A stretch of DNA of 64,000 nucleotides from Peribacillus sp. FSL P2-0133 (lineage in GTDB: Bacteria > Bacillota > Bacilli > Bacillales > DSM-1321): the NCBI RefSeq assembly GCF_037975445.1, contig NZ_CP150254.1:318001-382000 (forward strand), written 5' to 3'. The notes under the pieces are model-generated. The model saw only the letters and a list, made by a program, of their open reading frames with translations. It made no database searches and was not told the origin of the DNA. The stretch's first letter is position 1; every line of letters begins with the position of its first letter. Of this stretch, positions 32,890 through 43,300 are shown piece by piece. Both the position numbers and the translations under genes were made by a program.

Positions 32890-34426
32890 CTATATGTTAG
32901 GTGTAGACATCGGTACAACAAGTACAAAAGCTGTATTATTCACTAAAAAAGGCGATGTCATCCAGCAAGAGAATATTGGTTATCCTCTTTACACACCGGA
33001 TATGACAACAGCGGAACAGGACCCTGAAGAGATTTTTCAGGCCGTTTTGAAAGCCTTTACAAATATAACGAAACAGCATTCAGATAAACAGATATCTTTT
33101 ATTTCATTTAGCAGTGCGATGCATAGTGTTATAGCCATGGATGAAAATGACCAGCCGCTGACCCGTTGTATCACTTGGGCAGATAATCGCAGTGAAGCTT
33201 GGGCCCATAAAATAAAAGATGAATTAGATGGGCATGAAGTTTACAAACGGACCGGAACACCGATACACCCAATGTCACCATTATCCAAAATCACCTGGAT
33301 CGTGAATGATCACCCAGAGATCGCAACCAATGTTAAAAAGTACATCGGGATTAAAGAATATATCTTTAAAAAGTTATTTGATCAATATGTTGTCGATTAT
33401 TCCCTTGCTTCATCGATGGGCATGATGAATCTCAAAAATTTGGATTGGGATGAGGAAGCCCTAAGAATTGCCGGAATAACGCGTGGGCAATTATCTGAAC
33501 TCGTACCAACAACAAAGGTCTTTAACAACTGTGACCCGAATTTAGCCAAACAGATTGGGATTGATCCACAAACCCCCTTTGTCATTGGGGCAAGTGATGG
33601 TGTCCTTTCAAACCTAGGTGTAAACGCTATCCGGAAAGGCGAAATCGCTGTCACGATTGGGACAAGCGGTGCGATTCGGACGATTATTGACGAGCCGAAA
33701 ACAGACGAAAAAGGAAGAATCTTTTGCTATGCCCTAACGGAAAAGCATTGGGTGATTGGCGGGCCGGTAAACAATGGCGGGATGGTCCTTCGCTGGATTC
33801 GCGATGAGTTTGCTTCTTCCGAGGTAGAAACGGCTAAAAGACTCGGAATCGACGCTTATGAAGTCTTGACCAAGATTGCCGAACGTGTAAGACCAGGCGC
33901 TGATGGATTGTTATTCCATCCATATCTTGCAGGTGAACGTGCACCATTATGGAATCCGGACGTAAGGGGTTCATTTTTCGGATTAACACTCTCGCATAAG
34001 AAAGAACATATGATTCGAGCGGCTCTAGAAGGAGTCATTTACAATTTATATACAGTATTTTTAGCCTTAACCGAATGTATGGACGGTCCCGTGACCCGAA
34101 TTCAAGCTACGGGAGGCTTCGCAAGGTCGGCTGTTTGGCGGCAAATGATGTCCGATATTTTCGAATCGGAAGTCGTGGTTCCAGAAAGCTACGAAAGTTC
34201 GTGCCTGGGTGCTTGTATATTGGGGTTATATGCCACCGGGGAAATTGATTCCTTCGAAGTCGTTTCTGAAATGATAGGCAATACCCACAAGCACACACCG
34301 AAAGATGATTCTGTAAAAGAATATAGGCAACTACTGCCGATTTTCATTAACCTATCAAGGGGATTGGAAAACGAATATACACAGATTGCGAATTATCAAA
34401 GAAACTTAATAAATGCTACAAAGTAA
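32882..34426 (+). CDS. gntK: Gluconokinase GntK
   Basis: This 514-residue FGGY-family sugar kinase phosphorylates gluconate to 6-phosphogluconate. The N-terminal phosphate motif is GVDIGTTSTKAVLF. TWADNRSEAW lies in the substrate domain, ASDGVLSNLGVNA and TIGTSGAIRT in the second ATPase half, and ATGGFARSAVWRQMMSDI near the adenosine site. The length equals B. subtilis GntK. The ATG at 32882 overlaps gntR; a longer frame from 32798 lies inside gntR and is rejected. It works with GntP (uptake) and GntZ (oxidation). Confidence 0.95.
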   Translation: MTSYMLGVDIGTTSTKAVLFTKKGDVIQQENIGYPLYTPDMTTAEQDPEEIFQAVLKAFTNITKQHSDKQISFISFSSAMHSVIAMDENDQPLTRCITWADNRSEAWAHKIKDELDGHEVYKRTGTPIHPMSPLSKITWIVNDHPEIATNVKKYIGIKEYIFKKLFDQYVVDYSLASSMGMMNLKNLDWDEEALRIAGITRGQLSELVPTTKVFNNCDPNLAKQIGIDPQTPFVIGASDGVLSNLGVNAIRKGEIAVTIGTSGAIRTIIDEPKTDEKGRIFCYALTEKHWVIGGPVNNGGMVLRWIRDEFASSEVETAKRLGIDAYEVLTKIAERVRPGADGLLFHPYLAGERAPLWNPDVRGSFFGLTLSHKKEHMIRAALEGVIYNLYTVFLALTECMDGPVTRIQATGGFARSAVWRQMMSDIFESEVVVPESYESSCLGACILGLYATGEIDSFEVVSEMIGNTHKHTPKDDSVKEYRQLLPIFINLSRGLENEYTQIANYQRNLINATK

Positions 34427-34444
34427 AGACATGGAGGAATTACA

Positions 34445-35791
34445 ATGCCATTAGTTATTGTCGCTTTAGGAATTGTCGCTTTATTAATTTTAATAATGGG
34501 CTTAAAATTAAACACCTTTATTTCCTTGATCATTGTATCGTTTGGAGTGGCTTTAGCACTTGGGATGCCACTTGATGGAATTGTCAAAACCATTGAAGCT
34601 GGATTAGGCGGGACACTTGGTCACTTAGCGTTAATCTTTGGACTTGGAGCGATGTTGGGTAAGTTGATCGCAGATTCAGGCGGCGCGCAGCGCATTGCCA
34701 TGACCCTTGTTAAAAAATTCGGTGAAAAGAATATTCAATGGGCAGTTGTGGCAGCATCATTTATTATCGGTGTCGCATTGTTTTTTGAAGTGGGATTAGT
34801 ATTATTAATTCCAATCGTATTTGCAATTTCAAGGGAATTGAAAGTTTCGATATTGTATCTTGGTATTCCAATGGTTGCAGCATTATCGGTAACACACGGT
34901 TTCTTACCGCCGCACCCAGGACCAACCGTTATCGCTGGTGAATATGGTGCTGACATTGGTCAGGTTTTACTTTACGGCTTCATTATTGCGGTTCCAACCG
35001 TTATTTTAGCTGGACCAGTATTTACGAAGATAGCTAAAAGATTAGTACCTGAATCATTTACGAAAACAGGCAGCATTGCTTCTTTAGGAGAACAAAAATC
35101 ATTTAAACTTGAAGAAACACCTGGATTTGGGATCAGTGTATTTACTGCTTTACTTCCGGTTATATTAATGTCAATTGCTACGATTATCACTTTGATGCAA
35201 AAAACAATGGGATTTGAAGATAATGGTCTACTAGCAGCTATCCGTTTTATTGGTGAGGCCGGTACTTCCATGTTGCTTTCCTTATTATTTGCGGTCTATT
35301 CAATGGGATTAGCAAGAAAGATTCCAATGAAAGATATTATGGAATCTTGTACATCAGCAATCTTGCATATCGGAATGATGCTTTTAATCATAGGGGGCGG
35401 AGGAGCCTTCAAGCAAGTATTGATCGACGGCGGTGTAGGTGACTATGTAGCTGAATTGTTTAAAGGAACATCATTATCACCAATCTTGCTTGCCTGGATC
35501 ATCGCGGCAATCCTGCGTATTTCCTTAGGATCTGCTACCGTTGCTGCCTTAACGACAGCTGGTTTAGTAATTCCGATGTTAGGTCAGACGGACGTTAACC
35601 TTGCTCTAGTTGTGCTTGCTACAGGAGCGGGAAGTTTAATTGCTTCACACGTTAACGATGCTGGTTTCTGGATGTTTAAAGAGTATTTTGGTTTAAGCAT
35701 GAAAGAAACATTTGCAACGTGGACCTTGCTTGAGACGATCATTTCAGTAGCTGGATTAGGATTTATTCTATTACTAAGCTTATTTGTATAA
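34445..35791 (+). CDS. gntP: Gluconate permease GntP
   Basis: This 448-residue gluconate:H+ symporter of the GntP family is the same length as the B. subtilis protein. It has about twelve helices. Family segments are GLGAMLGKLIADSGGAQRIA, the HGFLPPHPGPTVIAGEYGAD loop, and SLGSATVAALTTAG with ASHVNDAGFWMFKEYFGLS near the end. The ATG is preceded by GGAGGAAT and lies 18 bases after gntK, in the same transcript. Confidence 0.95.
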   Translation: MPLVIVALGIVALLILIMGLKLNTFISLIIVSFGVALALGMPLDGIVKTIEAGLGGTLGHLALIFGLGAMLGKLIADSGGAQRIAMTLVKKFGEKNIQWAVVAASFIIGVALFFEVGLVLLIPIVFAISRELKVSILYLGIPMVAALSVTHGFLPPHPGPTVIAGEYGADIGQVLLYGFIIAVPTVILAGPVFTKIAKRLVPESFTKTGSIASLGEQKSFKLEETPGFGISVFTALLPVILMSIATIITLMQKTMGFEDNGLLAAIRFIGEAGTSMLLSLLFAVYSMGLARKIPMKDIMESCTSAILHIGMMLLIIGGGGAFKQVLIDGGVGDYVAELFKGTSLSPILLAWIIAAILRISLGSATVAALTTAGLVIPMLGQTDVNLALVVLATGAGSLIASHVNDAGFWMFKEYFGLSMKETFATWTLLETIISVAGLGFILLLSLFV

Positions 35792-35868
35792 GCCTTTCCT
35801 GGCAGTAAATCCCCCACTATGGCAGGGATTTACTGCCTATTATTCTTACATAGAAGGAGCAGAAATAA

Positions 35869-37272
35869 ATGTACAATACAATTGGTGTCATTGGTTTAGG
35901 GGTAATGGGCAGTAATATCGCTTTAAATATGGCTAGTAAAGGGGAACGAGTAGCTGTCTATAACTACACAAGAGATTTAACGGATCAGCTTGTAGCTGAA
36001 TTGGATAGTCAGTCGCTCCATCCGTATTACGAAATCCAAGACTTTGTTCAGTCACTTGAAACTCCAAGAAAGGTTTTTCTAATGGTGACTGCGGGTAAGC
36101 CGATCGACTCGGTGATCAATTCATTGCTTCCTCATCTTGAATCAGGCGATATAATCATGGACGGCGGTAACTCCCATTACGAAGATACTGAACGCAGATA
36201 TGATGAATTGAAATCTAAAGGAATCAGTTATTTGGGAATTGGTATTTCTGGTGGAGAAGTCGGGGCATTAAAGGGACCTTCAATCATGCCGGGTGGAGAT
36301 AAAGACGCCTATGAAAAAGTAGCTCCGATTCTGACAAAAATCGCAGCACAAGTAAATGATGATCCTTGCTGTACCTATATCGGTCCAAAAGGAGCAGGTC
36401 ATTTTGTAAAAATGGTACATAACGGGATTGAGTATGCAGATATGCAATTAATCGCCGAAGCCTATACATTTTTAAGAGAAAAGTTGCATTTGGAAGTTCA
36501 TGAAATTGCTGACATCTTTGAAACATGGAATCAAGGCGAACTGAAAAGTTATTTAATCGAAATCACTGCTGAAATTTTAAGGAAAAAAGATGAAGTAACC
36601 GGCTTACCCTTGATCGATGTGATTCTTGATAAAGCAGGACAAAAAGGTACAGGCAAATGGACCAGCATGCAAGCTATTGATAACGGAATACCAGCATCGA
36701 TTATTACTGAGTCTTTGTTTGCTCGCTACATTTCCGCTTTAAAAGAAGAACGGGTTAATGCAGAAAATATTCTAACAGGCCCTGAGAACGATCAGCAAAA
36801 ATTAGATAAAAATGAGTGGATTGACTATATTAGACAGGCATTATATATGGGAAAAGTTTGTGCATACGCGCAAGGTTTTACTCAATATAAAATGACTTCC
36901 GAACTTTACGGCTGGGATTTGCCTTTAAAGGATATTGCGCTGATTTTCCGTGGTGGCTGCATCATTCGTGCAGAATTTTTAAACGTCATTAGCGAAGCCT
37001 ATCAAGAGCAGCCGAATCTGGCTAATTTATTAATCTCACCATATTTTGCCGAAAAGGTTACGGATTACCAGGTAGGATTGCGAAAGGTTGTCTGTGAGGG
37101 AATAAATTCCGGTATCTCGTTTCCATGTTTAAGCGCTTCACTCACTTATTACGATAGTTATCGAAAAGGCATCTCAAATGCTAACCTTTTGCAAGCACAA
37201 CGTGATTATTTTGGTGCACATACTTATGAACGACGTGATTTGGCAGGAGTCTTTCACACAAACTGGCAGTGA
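35869..37272 (+). CDS. gntZ: 6-phosphogluconate dehydrogenase, decarboxylating (GntZ)
   Basis: This 467-residue enzyme oxidises and decarboxylates 6-phosphogluconate to ribulose 5-phosphate. Rossmann motif GLGVMGSNIALNMASKG is at residues 8-24. DGGNSHYEDTERR, GISGGEVGALKGPSIMPGG and the catalytic Lys/Asn region GAGHFVKMVHNGIEYADMQ follow. The C-terminal domain has GTGKWTSMQA. The length matches GntZ/GndA. The ATG at 35869 follows AGAAGGAGC. A 77-base gap after gntP contains no terminator I can see, so it belongs to the gnt operon. Confidence 0.95.
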   Translation: MYNTIGVIGLGVMGSNIALNMASKGERVAVYNYTRDLTDQLVAELDSQSLHPYYEIQDFVQSLETPRKVFLMVTAGKPIDSVINSLLPHLESGDIIMDGGNSHYEDTERRYDELKSKGISYLGIGISGGEVGALKGPSIMPGGDKDAYEKVAPILTKIAAQVNDDPCCTYIGPKGAGHFVKMVHNGIEYADMQLIAEAYTFLREKLHLEVHEIADIFETWNQGELKSYLIEITAEILRKKDEVTGLPLIDVILDKAGQKGTGKWTSMQAIDNGIPASIITESLFARYISALKEERVNAENILTGPENDQQKLDKNEWIDYIRQALYMGKVCAYAQGFTQYKMTSELYGWDLPLKDIALIFRGGCIIRAEFLNVISEAYQEQPNLANLLISPYFAEKVTDYQVGLRKVVCEGINSGISFPCLSASLTYYDSYRKGISNANLLQAQRDYFGAHTYERRDLAGVFHTNWQ

Positions 37273-37346
37273 TGGAAAGTGACAAAGACACAGTCGTTTT
37301 TCAATAACCGTTCATGAATCTGAGACAGGTACTTTACTTCAATAAG

Positions 37347-37370
37347 AGAGTTGCTTTGGCAGCTCTTTTT
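37347..37370 (+). terminator. Terminator of gnt operon
   Basis: AGAGTTGC pairs with GCAGCTCT (one G-U) around TTTG and is followed by TTTT. Confidence 0.75.
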
Positions 37371-37417
37371 CTTATGTAACAAAAGTGGGTCTATCTATAT
37401 ATTAAAACAAAGTTATT

Positions 37418-37474
37418 GGAGGGGGTGTGCGAGACTCCTGCGGGAAAAGCGTGTCCAAGGGAGACCCCGCAGGC
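37418..37474. repeat. Dispersed intergenic repeat with GC-rich stem
   Basis: A G-rich stretch contains CCTGCGGG (37437-37444) and CCCGCAGG (37466-37473), which pair perfectly. Text of this kind (GAGACTCCTGCGGG...GAGACCCCGCAGG) recurs between genes in many Bacillus chromosomes. Its GC content stands out from the flanks. Confidence 0.6.
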
Positions 37475-37500
37475 AGTAATTAAAGAGGAGGAAATTTTAG

Positions 37501-37848
37501 TTATGGCATTTTAATTGGTGCATTCAATTGATAATAATCCCTATATGATCGATAAGATACAATTTTTTTATCCTGATAATGTCCATCCAACTGCAAAATT
37601 TTAGATTTATTGGTTTCTAAATAATAATTATACCCTTCTGTTTCTAAAATATAGAAGGCATAGGAAATTCCAAGCATTTGTTTCTTGGTGACTTTTGCAT
37701 CAGGGTGATGTTGTATAAAATCAGCCAATTGTTGTACAGATGTTGATGGAATGTCTGCGATATTAAATAATGTTTCCTTAATATTAGTCTTTACTTTATT
37801 CAAAGTAGTTTTTGCTTTATGTTTGATTTTGTTGGAACGCCTTGTCAT
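37501..37848 (-). CDS. Uncharacterised protein (115 aa)
   Basis: This 115-residue protein starts at an ATG preceded by AGGAGTGAT. The basic N-terminus (MTRRSNKIKHKAKTTLNKVK) is followed by an amphipathic region and the segment SVQQLADFIQHHPDAKVTK, and the end is rich in Tyr (YRSYRDYYQLN). A longer frame from 37923 has a hydrophobic start and no ribosome binding site. I do not recognise the family. It faces the gnt operon terminator and is monocistronic. Confidence 0.65.
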   Translation of the reverse strand: MTRRSNKIKHKAKTTLNKVKTNIKETLFNIADIPSTSVQQLADFIQHHPDAKVTKKQMLGISYAFYILETEGYNYYLETNKSKILQLDGHYQDKKIVSYRSYRDYYQLNAPIKMP

Positions 37849-38179
37849 AAATATCACTCCTACTCTGATTATAGTTAAAAGATTTATTATGTTATTTCCA
37901 ATCAGCAAACGGAGTAAACACAAATTTGAACCCTGGGAGAACTTCTACTAAAAGAGAAAAAGTCTTGGTGTGAAAGATAATGTTTTTTGGTAGGTTTAAT
38001 ACTCAGTATAAGTGGTATATAAAGGATATCGGTTTATAGCAGTTTATTCCCCCTGCTACCTTAATTATGTTAGGGGTTCTTTACGAAAGTGTATCGTTTC
38101 ATGAATAAGTCGATAAGTAGCACATATTCTTCTTTTGATTATTACCAATTATTTTCAAATAATAAAGGAGTGATATATC

Positions 38180-38374
38180 ATGAGGCAAATGTGTATTTAC
38201 TGTTTTAAATGGGCTGACATAGATACGATGACACCAATTTTTGAGCAAGGTAGGGAGTTCGTCAATTATTATTGCGAAGATTGTGTTACTGATGTTATGG
38301 ATAATTTGTTTAAGCTCCCATACAAACATGGTCGTTCCTATTCCGATGTATGCGAACAATCAAGAACCCACTAG
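38180..38374 (+). CDS. Small zinc-ribbon-like protein (64 aa)
   Basis: This 64-residue protein with an excellent ribosome binding site (AAAGGAGTGAT) has two paired cysteines, CIYC near the N-terminus and CEDC near residue 33, which could hold a zinc ion. The rest is acidic. No family is recognised. A longer overlapping frame (38241-38540) lacks a ribosome binding site. Confidence 0.6.
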   Translation: MRQMCIYCFKWADIDTMTPIFEQGREFVNYYCEDCVTDVMDNLFKLPYKHGRSYSDVCEQSRTH

Positions 38375-38597
38375 CATCAAGCAAAGCCTTTTAAAAGTTA
38401 AGCGATTGCTCATAGGCCATCTCAAAAGAGAAGGGCTTTTTTTGTTCGGATTTGTCCTCTTCCTAATAATATTGCATTTACTTACTTTATTTAAATATGA
38501 ATGGGAGCATGTGTATCATCGCTCAAATCCCTTAATATAGGGGGGACGGGGATTCAGGAATGAGTGCTCACCTAACATGTGAATATCTTTAAAGTTG

Positions 38598-38632
38598 AAG
38601 GCCTCCCACAGTTTACTGAAGGGTGGCCTTTT
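38598..38632 (+). terminator. Terminator-like hairpin
   Basis: AAGGCCTCCC pairs with GGGTGGCCTT (with a bulge), followed by TT. It resembles the stems at 43719 and 49996. Confidence 0.55.
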
Positions 38633-38919
38633 GTTGGATTTCTTTCAATTCTACTCCTACATTAAAGAACTGCCTGGGTGAAAAGAAATGTTACCGTCAC
38701 TTTTAAAAACAATGTAACTGCAAGTAATTCCTCACGTAATTTTTATCCAGTAATCAGTAGGTTTAACCCTAGTTATTTCAACCCACTTAAACAATATGAT
38801 CATACCGAATATTATTAAGTGGTACTTATGAGGCATTATATCGGAGTGAGGAAAAATTAAATAGGATGTACATGATTTGATTCTGCAAATTATTGAATTA
38901 GATATTAAACAAAATATTC

Positions 38920-38929
38920 TTGTATACAA
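38920..38929. promoter_or_regulatory. GntR-type palindrome TTGTATACAA
   Basis: A perfect decamer palindrome identical to the core of the GntR operator at 32117-32126. The nearest genes are the small frame at 39045 and the chaperone-like cassette at 39579. It may be an FCD-GntR site or chance. Confidence 0.35.
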
Positions 38930-39044
38930 CAGATGGGTATCTAAATAAAGTTATCGTAATTTGTCTTTAGCTTTTTATTTCTTGTAAGGATTTTATCAAA
39001 CTAAAAACAGTTAAGAAACTAAAGCATTTAAGGGGAAGATTAAC

Positions 39045-39260
39045 CTGTTAAAGGAATTCTATGTTTGTTATACTCTTGACGCTGATGTTAAGTGGGAGAA
39101 AATAAAAAAAGGATTGTGTAGTAAAAAAGAAGATGTTTTACAAGAAGTCCTAAAAAGGATGGAACACTGTGAGTATTTTATTGTAAAAAGTGAAAGTAAG
39201 CATCATATTATCAATACATCTTTAATACGTTATATACGTATCTTTGATGGAAAAAAGTAA
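39045..39260 (+). CDS. Possible small protein with non-standard start
   Basis: An open frame of about 71 codons reads LLKEFYVCYTLDADVKWEKI and continues to IRYIRIFDGKK before TAA. The composition looks like a real small folded protein. AAGGGG lies nine bases before a CTG at 39045 (or three before an ATT), but no ATG, GTG or TTG suits. It could use a rare CTG start, or be a decayed gene. No family is recognised. Confidence 0.4.
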   Translation: MLKEFYVCYTLDADVKWEKIKKGLCSKKEDVLQEVLKRMEHCEYFIVKSESKHHIINTSLIRYIRIFDGKK

Positions 39261-39578
39261 TCTCACTACTGCTTTCTTATAATATAAGTTATGGTTGTAT
39301 TCTCCTAACAGTCTATCTGGGAGGGGATTTTTCTTTTGAAAAAAAGGGGCAAACCTTTCATGCATATACAGAATAATAAAGCGGAAAGTTGCTAAAAGTG
39401 ATGTGCAAATAGATTATATCGAACAGTAAATATTGAAGAAGAAAATTTTTATCTGAAAGCGCAGGCGGACTATTTTAAAAAGTCTATATGGGCAGAGAAG
39501 GTATATTTGGTACAAAAACAGCAGAGCAAGCTTATGTTGCTATTCATGGTTGGGTAACACTTTGAAAGGAGTGTAAAG
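39261..39578. other. Gap with short remnants before the chaperone cassette
   Basis: GGAGGGGATTTTT at 39320-39332 precedes a 19-codon frame starting TTG at 39336; nearly the same text occurs at 59407. Readable pieces such as GREGIFGTKTAEQAYVAIHG (about 39490-39550) look like decayed coding sequence. Confidence 0.35.
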
Positions 39579-40271
39579 ATGAATAAAGAACTAGAGGATG
39601 ATTTTATTGAGGCATTAATGGTTTCCCTTCAAGACGAAAGGGTCATTAAAAAGATAAAAGAAATAGTAGAAGCGGGCTCGTTTAGTCAAATGGGGGTACC
39701 TAAGGAGCAACTGAGAGAAAAAGAAAAGGAAATTGCAAAGCTTCAGCAAGAGATTGAGTCGAAAAAAGAGGAAATTAGTGAGTGCCAAATAATGATCCAC
39801 CAACTAAATGAGAAAATTGAATCCTATTTTAATGAATTGCAAAAGAGAAGAGCAGACTATCGGGAAGCAGAAGAACTTTACGAAGCTGTTCAACAATTAT
39901 CAGAAACGACTAAAAATTCCTTGAAAGGAATCTTCAAGGGCGGCTCAGTGCAGGAATTTATTGTCTGTGGTGTGCAATATGAAAACATTTCATCTTTGTG
40001 GGATTTTATAAAAAACGAGATTATGGAAGGGAGGGAGCAGGAAAGAGGGATTTTGCGTGCCCTTTTTCAGTATTTCTTTCAAGAATACAGTAAAACATAC
40101 GATACTCCTTTATATAAATTACAGGAAGTGAAAATGAATGAGGTCTTCAGAGAAGACTTGTACATAAGAGCCCTCAATAGCAAAATATCCGGGAACATTA
40201 CGGACATCCTGCTGCCAGGATATATGAGCATTAATGGTAAAACCATTAAAAAATCCGTTGTGAGAATCTAG
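39579..40271 (+). CDS. GrpE-like coiled-coil protein, partner of Hsp70-like ATPase
   Basis: This 230-residue protein has a long coiled coil (about residues 43-110, EKEKEIAKLQQEIESKKEEI and onward), a helical middle, and a C-terminal beta-like end. The last 26 residues (GNITDILLPGYMS, then NGKTIKKSVVRI) follow the pattern of the GrpE beta-domain: G-x-I-x3-L-x2-GY, then GK-x-I-(K/R) and V. GrpE is the nucleotide-exchange factor of DnaK, and here the next gene encodes an Hsp70-like ATPase. The ATG follows AAAGGAGTG. The chromosomal grpE would be elsewhere, so this is a dedicated copy. The match is by eye but structurally coherent. Confidence 0.6.
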   Translation: MNKELEDDFIEALMVSLQDERVIKKIKEIVEAGSFSQMGVPKEQLREKEKEIAKLQQEIESKKEEISECQIMIHQLNEKIESYFNELQKRRADYREAEELYEAVQQLSETTKNSLKGIFKGGSVQEFIVCGVQYENISSLWDFIKNEIMEGREQERGILRALFQYFFQEYSKTYDTPLYKLQEVKMNEVFREDLYIRALNSKISGNITDILLPGYMSINGKTIKKSVVRI

Positions 40272-40309
40272 CAGGCGAAAAAGAGAATGATAATAAAGGA
40301 GAAATAACA

Positions 40310-43300
40310 ATGACATCGATTATTATCCCAGAGATTGAAGAAGGCATTGAAAAAATCCTTCTTATGCAATGGTATAAACAGCCGGGCGATTATATTACGG
40401 TGGGCGAAAGCTTAGCCAAATTCAGCTGTGAGGGGATCGAATTTGACCTTTTTTCAGAAAAGGAAGGTACCCTTAAAGAATTGAATGTAGCGGAGGACAC
40501 TATAGTCAAGATTGGTGATCTGATATGTTATTTGGATTCTGGTGAAGCTCTTTCAGAAGAATTATTAATAGAAGTTGAAAAACAAGAAATGATAGAAGAT
40601 AAAGAGCCCCTTGAGAACGTAACAAGTTTAGCTGAAAAAAATAACATAGACAGTTCTATATACTTAATGAATAAGAACGAAGAGCAGGTTCAATTATCAC
40701 CTGATTCCCAAACCGTTCCGGTCTCTACCATTTCAATGACTTATAAAGAAGTGAGATCTTTAATCAGCCATTTATATCAGAGTGCAGAAGAAACCTTTTT
40801 TAAAGATGAAGCGAGCTTCTTTCAAGACATTAAAAAGATGCTCCGTTCCAGATGGGTTTACATGAATAACGGGAATGTTATATATGATCACAACATTGCA
40901 GCTTTATTTCCTTATAGAAAATACTATGAATTAATGGACGAAGATTTTGACTACAAAGAGCATCTGGACGTTTCCGGTTTTAAAGGTGATGCCATGACTC
41001 GGGAAGAAGCTGCCAAAAGTTTCAATACAACCGATCACCCTATATATAAGAAAATAATAGCTTTAGATGATTACTCCACGAGTAAAAATCCTTCCATTTC
41101 AAGGATATTTGCCAATCAAACGGCTAACTCTTCTAAATCAATAGCGTTTAAATTCAACGGGTACGACATTCAAAGTTTCGATGTAGTAAATCAAAAAAAT
41201 AATTTGCTAGGTAAAGGATTTTTCGTTCCTGTTTTCCGTTTAAATGGGGAAAATGCCTTTGGAATCAATGATCAAATGGCTCTCCATCTCTGGCTGGAAA
41301 ATCGATTGGTACCAAGTGGATTAAGCGCAGAACGCCAGAAGGAGTATGATTATTTGCTGGCATTGTATCAATTAAAGGGTTTAGATCATGAAAGTTTTCT
41401 AAAAGAATTGCCATCAATCGCTATCGATTCCAAGACGTTTTATGAGAAGCTTTTAAACTCTGAAAAAGTAAGAGCTGATATTGATACATATGATGAAAAG
41501 ATGCTAACAGATCCAAACCGAGGACATTGGGATTTATGGCCTGTCCTCTCTGATGAAAAACCTTTAACGATAAAACTGAATGAAGAAATAATGGCCAGAA
41601 ACCCTAAAATGGATATTAGGGAGGACGGCATAGTTGGCATTGATTTTGGAACGAAAAGTACAGTGGTAGTTCATCAAGAGAAAAGTGATTTTACTCTTCC
41701 CATGCGTATTGGGGTTGGCTACCTTAACACGGAGGTACAAGACTGGCATTATGAAAATCCAACCGTGATTGAATTTATTGATTTAGAACATTTCCTGGAG
41801 CTTTATCAAGAAAAGGAAGGAAGACCAGATACAAGGTGGCAGGATGTGACGGTTTCCCACAATGCTCTTAACAATTTGATGAATGGAAAGAGTGACCATT
41901 ATTATTCCATATTGAATAATCTAAAGCAGTGGGCTGGAGAAAAGAAAAACGAACTCCGATTAAAAGACAAGAGGGGATATGCCGTTGTACTGCGTTCCTT
42001 TCTGGATTTAACCGATCAGGACATCAACCCGATTGAGTTATACGCTTACTACCTCGGTTTGTATATCAATAACCAGAACAATGGGATATACCTGGACTAC
42101 ACCTTATCTTTCCCGGTGACGTATGAAAAAGAGGTAAGAGAAAAAATTCTAAAGTGTTTTGAGCGTGGGTTAAAAAAGACGCTTCCTATGCCGATTCAGC
42201 AGGATGAAGAATTAATGAAAAAGTTTCGTGTCACCGCTGGGGCGAGCGAACCTGCTGCTTATGCCGTTTGTGCGTTACAGGAATACGGGTTTGAACCGGA
42301 AGAGGATGAAAGAACGTACTATGGTGTGTTTGATTTTGGTGGAGGAACGACAGATTTTGATTTTGGTATTTGGCGTGAAGCAGGCCTGAAAGAAAGCAGA
42401 TATGATTATGTCATTGAGCATTTTGCTGCGGGCGGGGACCGTTATTTAGGTGGAGAGAACATGCTAGAGCTTTTGGCGTTCCAAGTGTTTAAAAACAACC
42501 AAAGAACAATGCGTGAGCTAAATATTCCTTTTACTCTCCCAGCAGAATGTGTGAAGTTTCCCGGAAGTGAAACGCTGATTAATGAGTCACAAGAATCCTA
42601 TTTAAATACGAAACAATTGGTAGAAAAATTAAGGCCGCTTTGGGAAAGACATGAACGGTATGAAGAACAGTTTGGAAAAGGAATGATTCGGGCAGACTTG
42701 TTTGACAAAGCCGGCCACGCAAAACTCAATGTGGAACTTTTGATTGATCAAGATGAAATGGAACAACTGATTGAGGAAAGAATTGAAAAAGGCATTAAAA
42801 ATTTCTTTGAGTCATTAAGGCGCGCTTTTGCCCGATTGGAACCCAGTAATATTAAGAAAGTCAATATACTGCTTGCGGGTAATTCAAGTAAATCCCCGGT
42901 CGTTATGAATTTATTTAATAAATGGATTGAAAGGGAAGTACAGAACACTCAAAACTGGGGAGAAGTGTCTGATAATCTTTTTGAGATTCTCCCACCGCTG
43001 GGGACGGAAGGCGCTTATTTAAAGCAACAAGAGAGAAACAGAGTGGTTAACCGAGATATTTTAACAGCCCCTACAGGAAAAACAGGCGTTGCCTTTGGAC
43101 TTGTACAAAGTAGAAAAGGCGGAAGTATAAAAGTTATTGACCGCGATATGGTCAATGGTGAATCAAAGTTCAAGTATTTTCTTGGCATCGGGAGAAAAGG
43201 GAAATTAAAAACAGTGATTGATCAAGAAGAAGAGTATAACAAATGGCATCTTTTCATTGATGCGTCAGAAGAAGATTTTGAAATTTATTACACAAGCCTG

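Larger units (their letters stand above)
38375..39044. other. Gap with terminator and operator-like palindrome
   Basis: No gene is supported. It contains the terminator at 38598-38632 and the decamer palindrome TTGTATACAA at 38920-38929, identical to the core of the gnt operator. Confidence 0.4.
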
